Shown: piece by piece, positions 1 to 11,257 of the stretch
Layout of the letters: every line of letters begins with the position of its first letter
Numbering within the stretch: position 1 is the stretch's first letter
Source: Staphylococcus saprophyticus subsp. saprophyticus ATCC 15305 = NCTC 7292
Lineage (GTDB): Bacteria; Bacillota; Bacilli; Staphylococcales; Staphylococcaceae
Assembly: GCF_000010125.1 (NCBI RefSeq)
Contig: NC_007350.1
Span: forward strand, 1,302,001-1,366,000
Reading direction: 5' to 3'
DNA: 64,000 bases
Position numbers and translations under genes: made by a program
Notes under the pieces: generated by a model
What the model was told of the DNA's origin: nothing
Database searches by the model: none
Seen by the model: only the letters and a program-made list of their open reading frames with translations

Positions 1-1
1 C

Positions 2-589
2 TATGCTTGCATTTTATTAGATTTGATGCTACCTGAAATGGATGGCATTACCGTTGCGTCTAAATTAAGAGAGCATAAGGAAACACCCATTATCATGTTA
101 ACTGCTAAAGGTGAGGAAACAAATCGTGTAGAAGGATTTGAATCTGGTGCGGATGACTACATCGTAAAACCATTCTCTCCAAGAGAAGTGGTCCTACGTG
201 TTAAAGCATTATTAAGACGTACACAAGTGGCAACTGCCGAACAAAGCGAACCACATGCACGTGATTTAATAGAATTTGATCACTTAGTGATTGATAACGA
301 TGCACACAGAGTGTTGGCAGATGGTAGTCAAGTGAATTTAACACCTAAAGAATATGAATTATTGATCTTCCTAGCAAAAACACCTAATAAAGTATTTGAT
401 AGAGAACAATTACTAAAAGAAGTATGGCATTATGAGTTCTATGGTGACTTGCGAACTGTAGATACTCACGTTAAACGTTTAAGAGAGAAATTAAATCGTG
501 TATCAGAGGACGCTGCACATATGATACAAACTGTATGGGGTGTTGGTTATAAATTTGAAATCAAATCAAATAATGAATCAACTCAATAG
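2..589 (+). CDS. srrA: SrrA response regulator (5' end outside window)
   Basis: OmpR-family response regulator of the SrrAB system, which controls respiratory, fermentative and nitrosative-stress genes in staphylococci. The reading frame is open at the window edge. The first visible residues are [15 protein letters not shown], and the Asp at 20-22 is the expected phosphoacceptor. If that Asp is residue 53, about 46 N-terminal residues are missing. The receiver lysine lies in [11 protein letters not shown] winged-helix DNA-binding domain follows, from about position 270 to the end (LTPKEYELLIFLA ... VWGVGYKF). The last 17 bases overlap srrB, which supports co-transcription. The identity rests on the domains plus the srrB neighbour. 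Confidence 0.95.
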   Translation, partial: YACILLDLMLPEMDGITVASKLREHKETPIIMLTAKGEETNRVEGFESGADDYIVKPFSPREVVLRVKALLRRTQVATAEQSEPHARDLIEFDHLVIDNDAHRVLADGSQVNLTPKEYELLIFLAKTPNKVFDREQLLKEVWHYEFYGDLRTVDTHVKRLREKLNRVSEDAAHMIQTVWGVGYKFEIKSNNESTQ

Positions 590-2336
590 CGTCGTCATTA
601 AACTGTGGTTAACTATTATTTTTATAGTGACTACAGTTTTAATTTTATTAAGTGCAGCGCTTATAACGTTTATACAATCTTATTTCACGCAAGAAACAGA
701 AGACTCATTATTAAAAGATGCAAAACGAATTAGTCAACTTTTAGAAAACGCAGATAATAGAGAAACTGCAATTCAACATAGTAGAAAATTAATCGAAGGA
801 CCAGTTGGACTTATCATAATGAATGATAAGCATATAGATAGACAGGATAAAGATAAAACGAAAAACAAAATGGTCAAAGAAATTAAAAAAAGCAATGATT
901 ACAATCAAGTATTTAATAATGGTAAACAAGTTTCTGAACATGTCACCTTAAATATGAATGGAAATCAACGAACTTATGTATTAATCGGTTATCCTACAAA
1001 AGCCATTTCATCAGCGGATAATCACACAAATAAGTTTAGTGGTGTATTCATTTATCAAGACCTAAAAACGATTGAAGACACAAACAATGTCATTACCGTT
1101 ATCATTTTAATTATTGCGATTATCTTTTTAGCGATAACAACTATCTTTGCCTTCTTCTTATCTTCTAGAATTACAAAGCCTTTAAGAAATTTAAGAACAC
1201 AAGCGTTAAAAGTATCTAAAGGTGATTATGCGCAAGTTGTCCCAGTCAATTCGCGAGATGAAATAGGGGAATTATCACGCGCATTTAATACAATGAGTTC
1301 CGAAATACAGCAACACATTGACGCATTATCTTCATCTAAAAATATCCGCGATAGTCTAATCAATTCAATGGTAGAAGGCGTATTAGGTTTTAATGATAAA
1401 AAAGAAATTATCATTTCAAACAAAATGGCTAATACTACATTGCAAATGTTAGATGATTTTGCTTTAGAAAAACTTGATGAACAAAATGAACTTACATTTA
1501 AAAATAAAAAAACGCAATTTGAAGTTTATGAAATTAACACGCGCTATTTTGTAATTATTACAAGCTATATCGAACAAATTCAACCTGATGGTCGCAGTGG
1601 TATTGTAGCTATCATTCGTGATATGACTAATGAACATAATATGGACCAAATGAAAAAAGACTTTATTGCAAATGTATCACATGAATTACGCACGCCTATA
1701 TCTTTACTGCAAGGGTATACAGAATCCATCGTTGATGGTATCGTCACCGAACCTGCAGAAATTCATGAGTCACTATCAATTGTGTTAGATGAAACAAAAC
1801 GCTTGAACAGATTAGTGAATGAGTTATTAAATGTTGCTCGTATGGACGCAGAAGGATTAACTGTAAAAAAAGTTGTTCAACCCATTGATCATTTGCTTGA
1901 TAAGGTGCAACAAAAGTATCAAAAACATGCTAAAGATTTAGGTTTAAATATGAATTTAAGTCCAAATACTCACAATCAGATGTGGTATTATGATTCTGAT
2001 AGAATTGAACAAGTATTAACCAATCTTATAGACAATGCTTCAAGATATACTGAACCAGGTGACGAAATAAAGATTGAGTTTGGAGAAACGCAAACTGAAA
2101 ACATCCTTTATATTAGTGACACTGGATCAGGCATAGCACCTGAACATTTACAACAAGTATTTGATAGATTCTATAAAGTAGACACTGCTCGTAAAAGAGG
2201 TAAACAAGGAACAGGATTAGGGTTGTTCATATGTCGCATGATTATACACGAGCATGGTGGTACTATAGATGTTAAAAGTACACTTGGTAAAGGGACTACA
2301 TTTATCATCACTCTACCAAAACCTAAAACAAACTAA
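573..2336 (+). CDS. srrB: SrrB sensor histidine kinase
   Basis: Membrane sensor kinase partner of SrrA. I chose the ATG at 573 (MNQLNSVVIKLWL), 587 aa, close to the roughly 583 aa of S. aureus SrrB. An upstream GTG in the same frame at 540 lies deep inside srrA. Two membrane segments are visible, at about residues 10-32 and 171-198, flanking an extracytoplasmic sensor region. A HAMP segment (LSSRITKPLRNLR onward) and a PAS-like region follow. The H box is FIANVSHELRTPISLL with the phosphorylated His at residue 370. The N (LTNLIDNASRY), G1 (DTGSGIAP), F (FDRFYK) and G2 (GTGLGL) boxes are all intact. A hairpin terminator follows. Confidence 0.96.
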   Translation: MNQLNSVVIKLWLTIIFIVTTVLILLSAALITFIQSYFTQETEDSLLKDAKRISQLLENADNRETAIQHSRKLIEGPVGLIIMNDKHIDRQDKDKTKNKMVKEIKKSNDYNQVFNNGKQVSEHVTLNMNGNQRTYVLIGYPTKAISSADNHTNKFSGVFIYQDLKTIEDTNNVITVIILIIAIIFLAITTIFAFFLSSRITKPLRNLRTQALKVSKGDYAQVVPVNSRDEIGELSRAFNTMSSEIQQHIDALSSSKNIRDSLINSMVEGVLGFNDKKEIIISNKMANTTLQMLDDFALEKLDEQNELTFKNKKTQFEVYEINTRYFVIITSYIEQIQPDGRSGIVAIIRDMTNEHNMDQMKKDFIANVSHELRTPISLLQGYTESIVDGIVTEPAEIHESLSIVLDETKRLNRLVNELLNVARMDAEGLTVKKVVQPIDHLLDKVQQKYQKHAKDLGLNMNLSPNTHNQMWYYDSDRIEQVLTNLIDNASRYTEPGDEIKIEFGETQTENILYISDTGSGIAPEHLQQVFDRFYKVDTARKRGKQGTGLGLFICRMIIHEHGGTIDVKSTLGKGTTFIITLPKPKTN

Positions 2337-2365
2337 TTTATCTTTAATAATTCTAATCTATTACA

Positions 2366-2413
2366 AATCCGTCACAAGCATGGTACTACTATGGCTTGTG
2401 GCGGATTATTTTC
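2366..2413 (+). terminator. srrAB terminator
   Basis: The arms AATCCGTCACAAGC and GCTTGTGGCGGATT form a 14-bp stem with one wobble pair and a 14-nt loop. A modest T-rich run (ATTATTTTCG) follows, 30 bases after the srrB stop. Confidence 0.75.
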
Positions 2414-2511
2414 GTTGGTATCTTGAATTTAATTTAATTTAATTTTTAATCATTTTATCCCATGCGCAATACACACAATGGCTCGGCAATGAGTTATTTT
2501 AAGCAATTCTA

Positions 2512-2540
2512 TTGTTTTTATCTGACTAATAAGCTATGAT
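2512..2540 (+). promoter_or_regulatory. Promoter for the ribU FMN-riboswitch transcript
   Basis: The -35 TTGTTT (2512-2517) and -10 TATGAT (2535-2540) are separated by exactly 17 bases. The pair sits about 23 bases before the first base of the FMN riboswitch. Confidence 0.7.
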
Positions 2541-2562
2541 AAATTTATAAAATTTAAGAAAT

Positions 2563-2695
2563 TCATCTTCGGGGTAGGGTGCAATTCCCAACCGGCAGTA
2601 AATAAAGCCTGCGACCCATTTTATTATATATAATAAAATGGCTGATCTAGTGAAAATCTAGAGCCGACAGTAAAGTCTGGATGGGAGAAGATGGA
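2563..2695 (+). promoter_or_regulatory. FMN (RFN) riboswitch
   Basis: The conserved RFN blocks are all readable: ATCTTCGGGGTAGGGTG, AATTCCCAACCGGC, AGCCTGCGACCC, a variable hairpin, then GCTGATCTAGTG, AGAGCCGACAGT and GATGGGAGAAGATG. The closing P1 helix pairs CATCTTC (2564-2570) with GAAGATG (2687-2693). It precedes a riboflavin transporter, as expected. Downstream, the pyrimidine run TCCTCCTATT (2721-2730) can pair either with GGAGGA (2693-2698) at the aptamer edge or with the ribU Shine-Dalgarno region (2743-2751). This fits translational shut-off when FMN is bound. Confidence 0.96.
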
Positions 2696-2763
2696 GGACA
2701 TGATTTGTTGTGCAATTTATTCCTCCTATTCTATGTAAGATGAATGGAAGGAGACAATTAAAT

Positions 2764-3309
2764 ATGCATCAACAAACAAAAAGACTCATTACCATAAGTA
2801 TGTTGAGTGCGGTGGCTTTCATTTTAATGTTTATAAAATTTCCAATACCATTTTTGCCACCTTATTTAACGTTAGATTTTGGTGATGTTCCCGCATTATT
2901 AGCAACATTTATTTTAGGGCCTGTAGCAGGTCTTATTGTAGAATTCATAAAAAATTTACTCAACTTTTTATTTAACATAGGTGATCCAGTTGGACCAGTT
3001 GCAAATTTTTTAGCAGCATCTAGCTTTTTATTAACAGCTTATTTTGTAACGAAATATAAAGATAAAATTAAGTCACAAATTGTTGGACTAAGTATTGCGA
3101 CAGTAGTTATGACAATTGTATTAAGTATACTGAACTATTTCGTTTTACTCCCACTGTATGGCATGATTATGAATCTATCTGACGTTGTTGAAAATGTAAA
3201 AATCGTCATCGTATCTGGTGTGATTCCCTTTAACATCATTAAAGGTATTGTCATCTCTATCATATTTATTTTGTTATACAACAGACTAAAAAATGTCTTA
3301 CCTAAATAA
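2764..3309 (+). CDS. ribU: Riboflavin ECF transporter S component RibU
   Basis: Substrate-binding membrane subunit of the energy-coupling-factor riboflavin importer. The start is the ATG at 2764 (MHQQTKRLITISMLSAV), preceded at 10 bases by AAGGAG. The protein is 181 aa, with about six hydrophobic segments and the family-typical stretches PFLPPYLTLDFGDVPALL and GPVAGLIVEFIKNLL. The upstream FMN riboswitch confirms the substrate. The energising EcfA/A'/T module is not in this window and is presumably shared from another locus. A longer in-frame start at 2710 lies upstream of the ribosome-binding site, within the riboswitch expression platform, and is rejected. Confidence 0.95.
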   Translation: MHQQTKRLITISMLSAVAFILMFIKFPIPFLPPYLTLDFGDVPALLATFILGPVAGLIVEFIKNLLNFLFNIGDPVGPVANFLAASSFLLTAYFVTKYKDKIKSQIVGLSIATVVMTIVLSILNYFVLLPLYGMIMNLSDVVENVKIVIVSGVIPFNIIKGIVISIIFILLYNRLKNVLPK

Positions 3310-3332
3310 AATTAAATAAAAGAAACATAGAC

Positions 3333-3370
3333 AAAACGAGCCATGATATATTAATATCACGGCTCGTTTT
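3333..3370. terminator. Bidirectional terminator between ribU and fer
   Basis: AAAACGAGCC and GGCTCGTTTT form the base of a 17-bp stem that extends through ATGATAT/ATATCAC. There are T-runs at both ends, so it can serve the convergent ribU and fer transcripts. Confidence 0.85.
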
Positions 3371-3464
3371 ATCTATCGCTTTAAAAAAATAAAAAGTTAG
3401 CAAATGTCACAGTGATGACGTTACTAACATGGTTGTATATAAATACTATTTTGCAATAATAGCA

Positions 3465-4774
<1,310 letters not shown>

Positions 4775-4782
<8 letters not shown>

Positions 4783-6154
4783 TGAAGCGTTAAAAAAACA
4801 TTTTGGTTTTGATACTTTTAAACCTGGACAAAAAGAAATCATAACGCATGTACTTGAAAAGAAAGATACATTAGGTATTTTACCAACTGGAAGTGGCAAA
4901 AGCCTATGCTATCAATTGCCAACATATATAAATCAACAACCAACACTAATCATCTCTCCATTAATCTCATTAATGGATGATCAAGTCATGCAACTTAAAC
5001 TACATGGTGAGCATCATGTAGCTTGCATTCACTCAGGAATGGATGAACATGAAAGGGCTCAAAACATTAAACAATTGACGAAAAGTCGCTTTATTTTCTT
5101 AAGTCCTGAATTTCTACTACAACCTCATAACTTTAAATTAATAAAACATATAAATCTAGGAATCATCGTATTAGATGAGGCACACTGTCTCTCAGAATGG
5201 GGTTATGATTTCCGACCGCATTACGCCTTAGTTGGCAAAATCGTCAACCATTTTCATAACGCTACTGTATTAGCTTTAACAGCAACAGCACCATCCTATT
5301 TAACATTTGATTTAGAGCAAATATTAAATAAATCTTTTCATATCGTAAAGACAACCATGAATAGAGATAATATTTCGTTATCGCATAAAAACTTTGCTGA
5401 TGATGATGAGAAGTTGAAATGGCTACTACCTTCATTAGAACACGCTGGTCCAACAATTATCTATGTATCATCTAAAAAAATGTGTCTATTATTAGCGCAA
5501 CAAATATACAACTATGGCTTTTTAACTGGTATTTATCATGGCGACTTATCTTATCAAGAGCGTCATACGGTACAACATCAATTTTTAAATAATGAAATCC
5601 CAATCATTGTTGCTACAAGTGCATTTGGTATGGGCATTAATAAAAAAGACATCCGAACAATTATCCATTTTCATTTATCTACAAGTCCTTCTAATTATAT
5701 GCAAGAAATAGGTCGTGCTGGTCGTGACGGGGGACAAAGTCAAGCCATTAGTCTTTATCAACCAGATGATCGCTTTTTATTAGAAACACTATTATTTACC
5801 GATATGATAACGATGGAGGATGTTGAAATATTCGAACTCGGTCAATTTTTGCCTCCTGAAAAATCAGAAGTTCTACAAATACTTTATAGCTATTATACAT
5901 ATCAACAATTACGTAATATATTCGAGATTTCATACAAACGTAAACATTTAGGATATATGCGCATGTTAGGCTATAAGCATCTTGATCAATGTCGACGTGC
6001 TTATATGATAGAATTTTTTAATGAACAATTGAGCGAAAAACCAAATCAGTGCTGTGATAATGATTCTGAAATTAATGCAATAAATATATTAAATAGAAAA
6101 AAAGTTAAAAGAAAAATGGATTTTAATGAAAAAATACAAAATTTATTTAAATAA
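4775..6154 (+). CDS. recS: RecQ-family ATP-dependent DNA helicase RecS
   Basis: Short RecQ-type 3'-5' DNA helicase of 459 aa. The ATG at 4775 (MLNEALKKHFGF) is preceded by AGAGGTG and overlaps ypbB by 8 bases. Walker A is LPTGSGKSL near residue 40, and the DEAH box LDEAHCLSEWGYDFRP is near residue 132. Motif V/VI residues are visible in ATSAFGMGINKKDIR and QEIGRAGRDGG. The C terminus contains a Cys pair (NQCCDND) but no HRDC domain, so it is the truncated Firmicute form rather than full RecQ. The fer-ypbB-recS-LysM gene order matches Bacillus. Confidence 0.92.
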
Positions 6155-6198
6155 TAGACAATTACTTTACTTCATATTTTCAATCAAGCTATAATACG

Positions 6199-6208
6199 GT
6201 GTATACAC
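6199..6208. promoter_or_regulatory. GTGTATACAC palindrome upstream of ebpS
   Basis: A perfect 10-bp palindrome lies 3 bases after a TATAAT hexamer (6190-6195) in the ebpS upstream region. It could be an operator near a transcription start. There is no supporting -35 of quality. Confidence 0.25.
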
Positions 6209-6306
6209 TTGTTTAATAGTAATTTTTCTTCAAAAAGTCATACATATTTACAATCTTTTAGGGTAAAACAGTATATACTTAAATAAAAAAAGGAAGGATG
6301 ATGAAT

Positions 6307-7932
6307 TTGTCTAACAACAATTTTAAAGATGATTTTGAAAAAAATCGTCAATCCATTGATCCAAAAGAACACCAAGAAAATACTCAAGACTCGGTTAACG
6401 ATTCAGTTGACAATATAAAAGAGGAAGTGTCTGATAAATCAGATGAACAATTCCCTCCTAGAAATGCTCAACGCAGACAACGTCGAAGAGACACAGCAAC
6501 AAATCAAAGAGAAGATGAGCAGTCTAACCAAGAACATCACAACGAAAATAATGAAGTTGGTGATCGTGATAATGGTTTACAACACGAAGACAATTCTTCA
6601 AGAGATTCAAATGCAGACAAAGAATCTAATGATCCTTCACAAAATAACAATTTGATTCACGAATCATCAAACAATCAGCAATCTGAAAATCGTCATGATA
6701 TAAACAATGAAAAAGATCAATCTGACAAAGATAGCAATAATAAAAAAGGTGCTGTTATCGCCAGTAGTGGTGCTGCAGGCGTTGGTGCTTATGCTGCTAG
6801 TAAACATAACGATGCAGCTTCAAGTTCTAAAGACCATAACGATAAAGCGCATCAACAAAATCAAGATTGGGAACAATCCAATCAAACGAATGATTCGACA
6901 GAAACGCAAGATGAAAATACAAACAATCATGATTCTAAGAAAAAAGGTGCTGCTGTAGCAGGTGGCGCTGCCGCTGCTGGAGCTGGTGCTTATGCAGCTG
7001 GCAAGCATAAAGGCAAAAAAGATAAAAATGATAATGAACCAGAACAAAATGAATCCAAATCTGACGTTAAAAACGAAGAAAAACATGGTTCTAAGAAAAA
7101 AGGTGCTGCTGTAGCAGGCGGTGCAGCAGCTGCTGGTACTGGCGCTGCCGCTGCTTCACATTCTAAATCAAGTACTGGCAATGGTGGTAATGGTAACGGC
7201 GGCAACGGCGGAAATGGTAATAATGGTGACAATAACCATGATTCTGAAGATAACAACAAGAAAAAAGGTGGTTTACTTGGTAAACTCCTCCCAATTATAG
7301 CAGCTATTTTAATCTTAGCCGCTATAGGTATCTTTGGTGGTATGGCGTTAACAGGTAACAACGATGATAAAGGCAGCGACGATGACAAAAAAGTAGCTGA
7401 CAACAAAGATAAAGATTCTGATAAAGCTAAAGATGCTGATTCTGATAAAGACAGTAAATCAGATAAAGATAAAGACAAAGCTAAAGATGATGACAATAAT
7501 CAAGCTACAACAGATTCTGATAGTAGTGATAGCTCTGATAATGCCAATTCTGATTCTGACCAAGGTAACAACGATTCACAAGATCAAGCTAACAGCGATC
7601 AAAACCAAGGCACACAAGATGAACAAAATAGTCAAAACAATCAAGATCAACAAAGCGATCAATCACAACAAAATGGTCAAGCTAATAGCAATCAAAATGG
7701 TTCATCAGACCAGTCACAAAATGCATCAAACGATAGCAACCAACAAAATAATCAATCTTCAAATAGTAATTCTGGACAACGCACTCACGTTGTAAATGGA
7801 CAAAATTTATATAGAATTGCGATCCAATACTATGGTGAAGGTACTCCAGAAAATGTAGAAAAAATCAGAGAAGCAAATAATATTCAAGGCAACGATATTC
7901 ATAATGGTCAACGTCTTGTGATACCACAATAA
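6307..7932 (+). CDS. ebpS: EbpS-like LysM cell-surface protein
   Basis: Membrane-anchored surface protein homologous to the elastin-binding protein EbpS (YpbE in Bacillus). The start is the TTG at 6307 ([17 protein letters not shown]), 9 bases after AGGAAGG. ATGs at 6298 and 6301 lie on or too near that site. The 541-aa product has a very hydrophilic Asn/Asp/Gln/Ser/Lys-rich N-terminal region. Inside it are three Ala/Gly-rich KKGA(A)V segments, two of them near-identical. One membrane segment ([19 protein letters not shown], about residues 325-347), an Asp/Ser/Lys-rich and then Gln/Asn-rich linker, and a C-terminal LysM domain (about 492-541) follow. The TNSHQD hexapeptide tied to elastin binding in S. 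aureus is absent. Confidence 0.9.
   Translation: MSNNNFKDDFEKNRQSIDPKEHQENTQDSVNDSVDNIKEEVSDKSDEQFPPRNAQRRQRRRDTATNQREDEQSNQEHHNENNEVGDRDNGLQHEDNSSRDSNADKESNDPSQNNNLIHESSNNQQSENRHDINNEKDQSDKDSNNKKGAVIASSGAAGVGAYAASKHNDAASSSKDHNDKAHQQNQDWEQSNQTNDSTETQDENTNNHDSKKKGAAVAGGAAAAGAGAYAAGKHKGKKDKNDNEPEQNESKSDVKNEEKHGSKKKGAAVAGGAAAAGTGAAAASHSKSSTGNGGNGNGGNGGNGNNGDNNHDSEDNNKKKGGLLGKLLPIIAAILILAAIGIFGGMALTGNNDDKGSDDDKKVADNKDKDSDKAKDADSDKDSKSDKDKDKAKDDDNNQATTDSDSSDSSDNANSDSDQGNNDSQDQANSDQNQGTQDEQNSQNNQDQQSDQSQQNGQANSNQNGSSDQSQNASNDSNQQNNQSSNSNSGQRTHVVNGQNLYRIAIQYYGEGTPENVEKIREANNIQGNDIHNGQRLVIPQ
6931..7146 (+). repeat. Direct repeat inside ebpS
   Basis: Two copies of about 60 bases, at 6931-6990 and 7087-7146, encode the [15 protein letters not shown] segments. 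They are nearly identical at the DNA level for the first 32 bases and then diverge mainly at synonymous sites. A more distant third relative ([13 protein letters not shown]) lies near 6742-6800. The arrangement suggests an internal duplication kept by selection on the protein. Confidence 0.8.
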
Positions 7933-7990
7933 TTTTCTTTACTACTGATAATTTTTATGGATAACTATTAAATAGAGTAGCTATCAAATT

Positions 7991-8040
7991 ATAGATAAAC
8001 CCTGCGCACATATTTGCGTAGGGTTTATCTATGTTTATTT
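7991..8040 (+). terminator. ebpS terminator
   Basis: ATAGATAAACCCTGCGCA and TGCGTAGGGTTTATCTAT form an 18-bp stem with one mispair/wobble and a short loop, followed by GTTTATTT. Confidence 0.85.
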
Positions 8041-8107
8041 ATCGAGTTAAATATTAAATAATATAATTTTCTTTCAAGCATAAACCTTATGAATTCAATT
8101 GTTATAA

Positions 8108-8154
8108 AGTTTTCAAATTCTTTCATTTGGAATTTTTAAAACTATTGGTATAAT
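8108..8154 (+). promoter_or_regulatory. ypdA promoter with overlapping dyad
   Basis: The -10 TATAAT (8149-8154) has an extended TGG just before it. A -35-like TTTGGA lies at 8126-8131, 17 bases upstream. An imperfect inverted repeat, AGTTTTCAAATTC (8108-8120) and GAATTTTTAAAACT (8130-8143), spans the -35. This suggests operator control, but no regulator is known to me. Confidence 0.5.
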
Positions 8155-8185
8155 ATATGGGTGGTAAAAGGAGGACGAATAAAGT

Positions 8186-9172
8186 ATGCAAACAGTTGAA
8201 AGTATCATAATAGGTGGCGGTCCTTGTGGATTAAGTGCTGCCATTGAGCAAAAGAAAAAAGGAATAGATACATTAGTTATTGAAAAAGGTAATGTTGTAG
8301 ACGCGATTTATAATTATCCTACACACCAAACATTCTTTTCTTCTAGTGACAAATTAAGTATTGGGGACATACCTTTTATAGTTGAAGAAAGCAAGCCGCA
8401 TAGAAATCAAGCACTGGTTTATTATAGAGCTGTAGTTAAACACCATCAGTTACGAATCAATGCTTTCGAAGAAGTCCTCACTGTAAAAAAAATCAATAAC
8501 CGTTTCACAATTACAACTACGAAAGATGTTTATCAATGTAGATTTCTCACTGTAGCAACAGGATACTATGGACATCACAATCAACTTGAAGTCGAAGGTG
8601 CAGAACTTTCAAAAGTAATGCATTATTTTAAAGAGGCGCATCCTTACTTCGATCAAAATGTTGTCATCATAGGTGGTAAAAACTCAGCAGTCGATGCTGC
8701 TTTAGAACTTGAAAAAGCAGGCGCAAATGTCACAGTTATTTATCGTGGCAATGAATATCCAAAAGCGATCAAACCATGGATACTTCCTAATTTCGAATCG
8801 CTTGTACGCCATGAAAAAATCGATATGGCATTTAATGCAAATGTCACTAAAATTACTGAGGATAGTGTTTTCTATGAACAGGGTGGCCAAACATTTGAGA
8901 TAGCCAATGACTATGTGTTTGCCATGATTGGTTATCACCCAGATTACGAATTCTTACAATCTATCGGCATTGAAATTAATCAAAATGAATATGGTACTGC
9001 ACCTGTATATAATAAAGAAACATATGAAACTAATGTTGAAAATTGCTATATAGCTGGTGTCATAGCTGCTGGTAATGATGCAAATACAATTTTTATTGAA
9101 AATGGCAAATACCATGGCGGTATTATTACACAAAGTATCTTATCAAAAAAACAAACACCTTTAGAATCTTAA
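8186..9172 (+). CDS. ypdA: Bacillithiol disulfide reductase YpdA
   Basis: NADPH-dependent flavoprotein that recycles oxidised bacillithiol (BSSB). It has 328 aa and an ATG start after AAAGGAGG. The FAD-binding motif IIGGGPCGLSAA carries the family's functional cysteine at residue 14. The NADPH-binding motif IIGGKNSAVDAAL begins near residue 160. There is no CxxC pair of the thioredoxin-reductase type, which separates it from TrxB. Two other bacillithiol genes, bshA and brxA, lie elsewhere in the window. It is a single-gene unit closed by a bidirectional terminator. Confidence 0.94.
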   Translation: MQTVESIIIGGGPCGLSAAIEQKKKGIDTLVIEKGNVVDAIYNYPTHQTFFSSSDKLSIGDIPFIVEESKPHRNQALVYYRAVVKHHQLRINAFEEVLTVKKINNRFTITTTKDVYQCRFLTVATGYYGHHNQLEVEGAELSKVMHYFKEAHPYFDQNVVIIGGKNSAVDAALELEKAGANVTVIYRGNEYPKAIKPWILPNFESLVRHEKIDMAFNANVTKITEDSVFYEQGGQTFEIANDYVFAMIGYHPDYEFLQSIGIEINQNEYGTAPVYNKETYETNVENCYIAGVIAAGNDANTIFIENGKYHGGIITQSILSKKQTPLES

Positions 9173-9185
9173 ATTCCTAAGATAT

Positions 9186-9222
9186 AAAAAGCTGAGACAA
9201 CTAAAAATTGCCTCAGCTTTTT
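9186..9222. terminator. Bidirectional terminator between ypdA and ansA
   Basis: AAAAAGCTGAGACAA and TTGCCTCAGCTTTTT form a 15-bp stem with one mispair/wobble and a 7-nt loop, with T-runs on both strands. The core resembles hairpins at 44.04 and 50.11 kb. Confidence 0.88.
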
Positions 9223-9249
9223 ATAATTCAAATAGTATACTTAATCATT

Positions 9250-10962
<1,713 letters not shown>

Positions 10963-11195
10963 TCTCAAATAATAGCTAGATATATAAAGCCCTTTCTTTC
11001 CAAATTGTGTAAAAAGGTTATATAATACAATTATCGGGTATAAAACTTACATGAATTTTTATACTAATACGAGCTGCATATAAAGTGAAATTGTAAAAAA
11101 TAGGTAAAGTTATTTAAAATTTAGTTAGCTAAATGGCCCTATTTTACAGCATTTTAACAATTAATATTTGAATTCCTTAATTAAAGTGGAATTTC

Positions 11196-11210
11196 TTGAC
11201 AATTTTGTCA
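11196..11210. promoter_or_regulatory. TTGACA box inside a short dyad upstream of rpsA
   Basis: TGACAA and TTGTCA form a perfect 6-2-6 dyad at 11197-11210, 48 bases before the rpsA start. The left half overlaps a consensus -35 TTGACA (11196-11201). No good -10 lies at 17 bases, so this could be either a promoter/operator or an RNA hairpin. A TATAAT at 11021-11026 further upstream is another promoter candidate for this 295-base gap. Confidence 0.35.
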
Positions 11211-11257
11211 GATTATAAGATGTTATAAATATGTAGTGTAATAAGGAGGCAGACAAG

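Noticed and set aside
6990..7496. 168-codon Ser/Leu/Pro-rich frame antisense to ebpS
   Set aside because: Composition is the mirror image of the low-complexity ebpS coding strand; no ribosome-binding site or domain.
6738..7790. Possible CRISPR-like or tandem repeat array
   Set aside because: Repeats are protein-coding low complexity in ebpS, with no regular spacers or conserved repeat unit and no cas genes.
7433..7795. 120-codon Ile/Lys-rich plus-strand frame inside ebpS
   Set aside because: An out-of-frame by-product of repetitive Asp/Asn/Ser/Gln codons.
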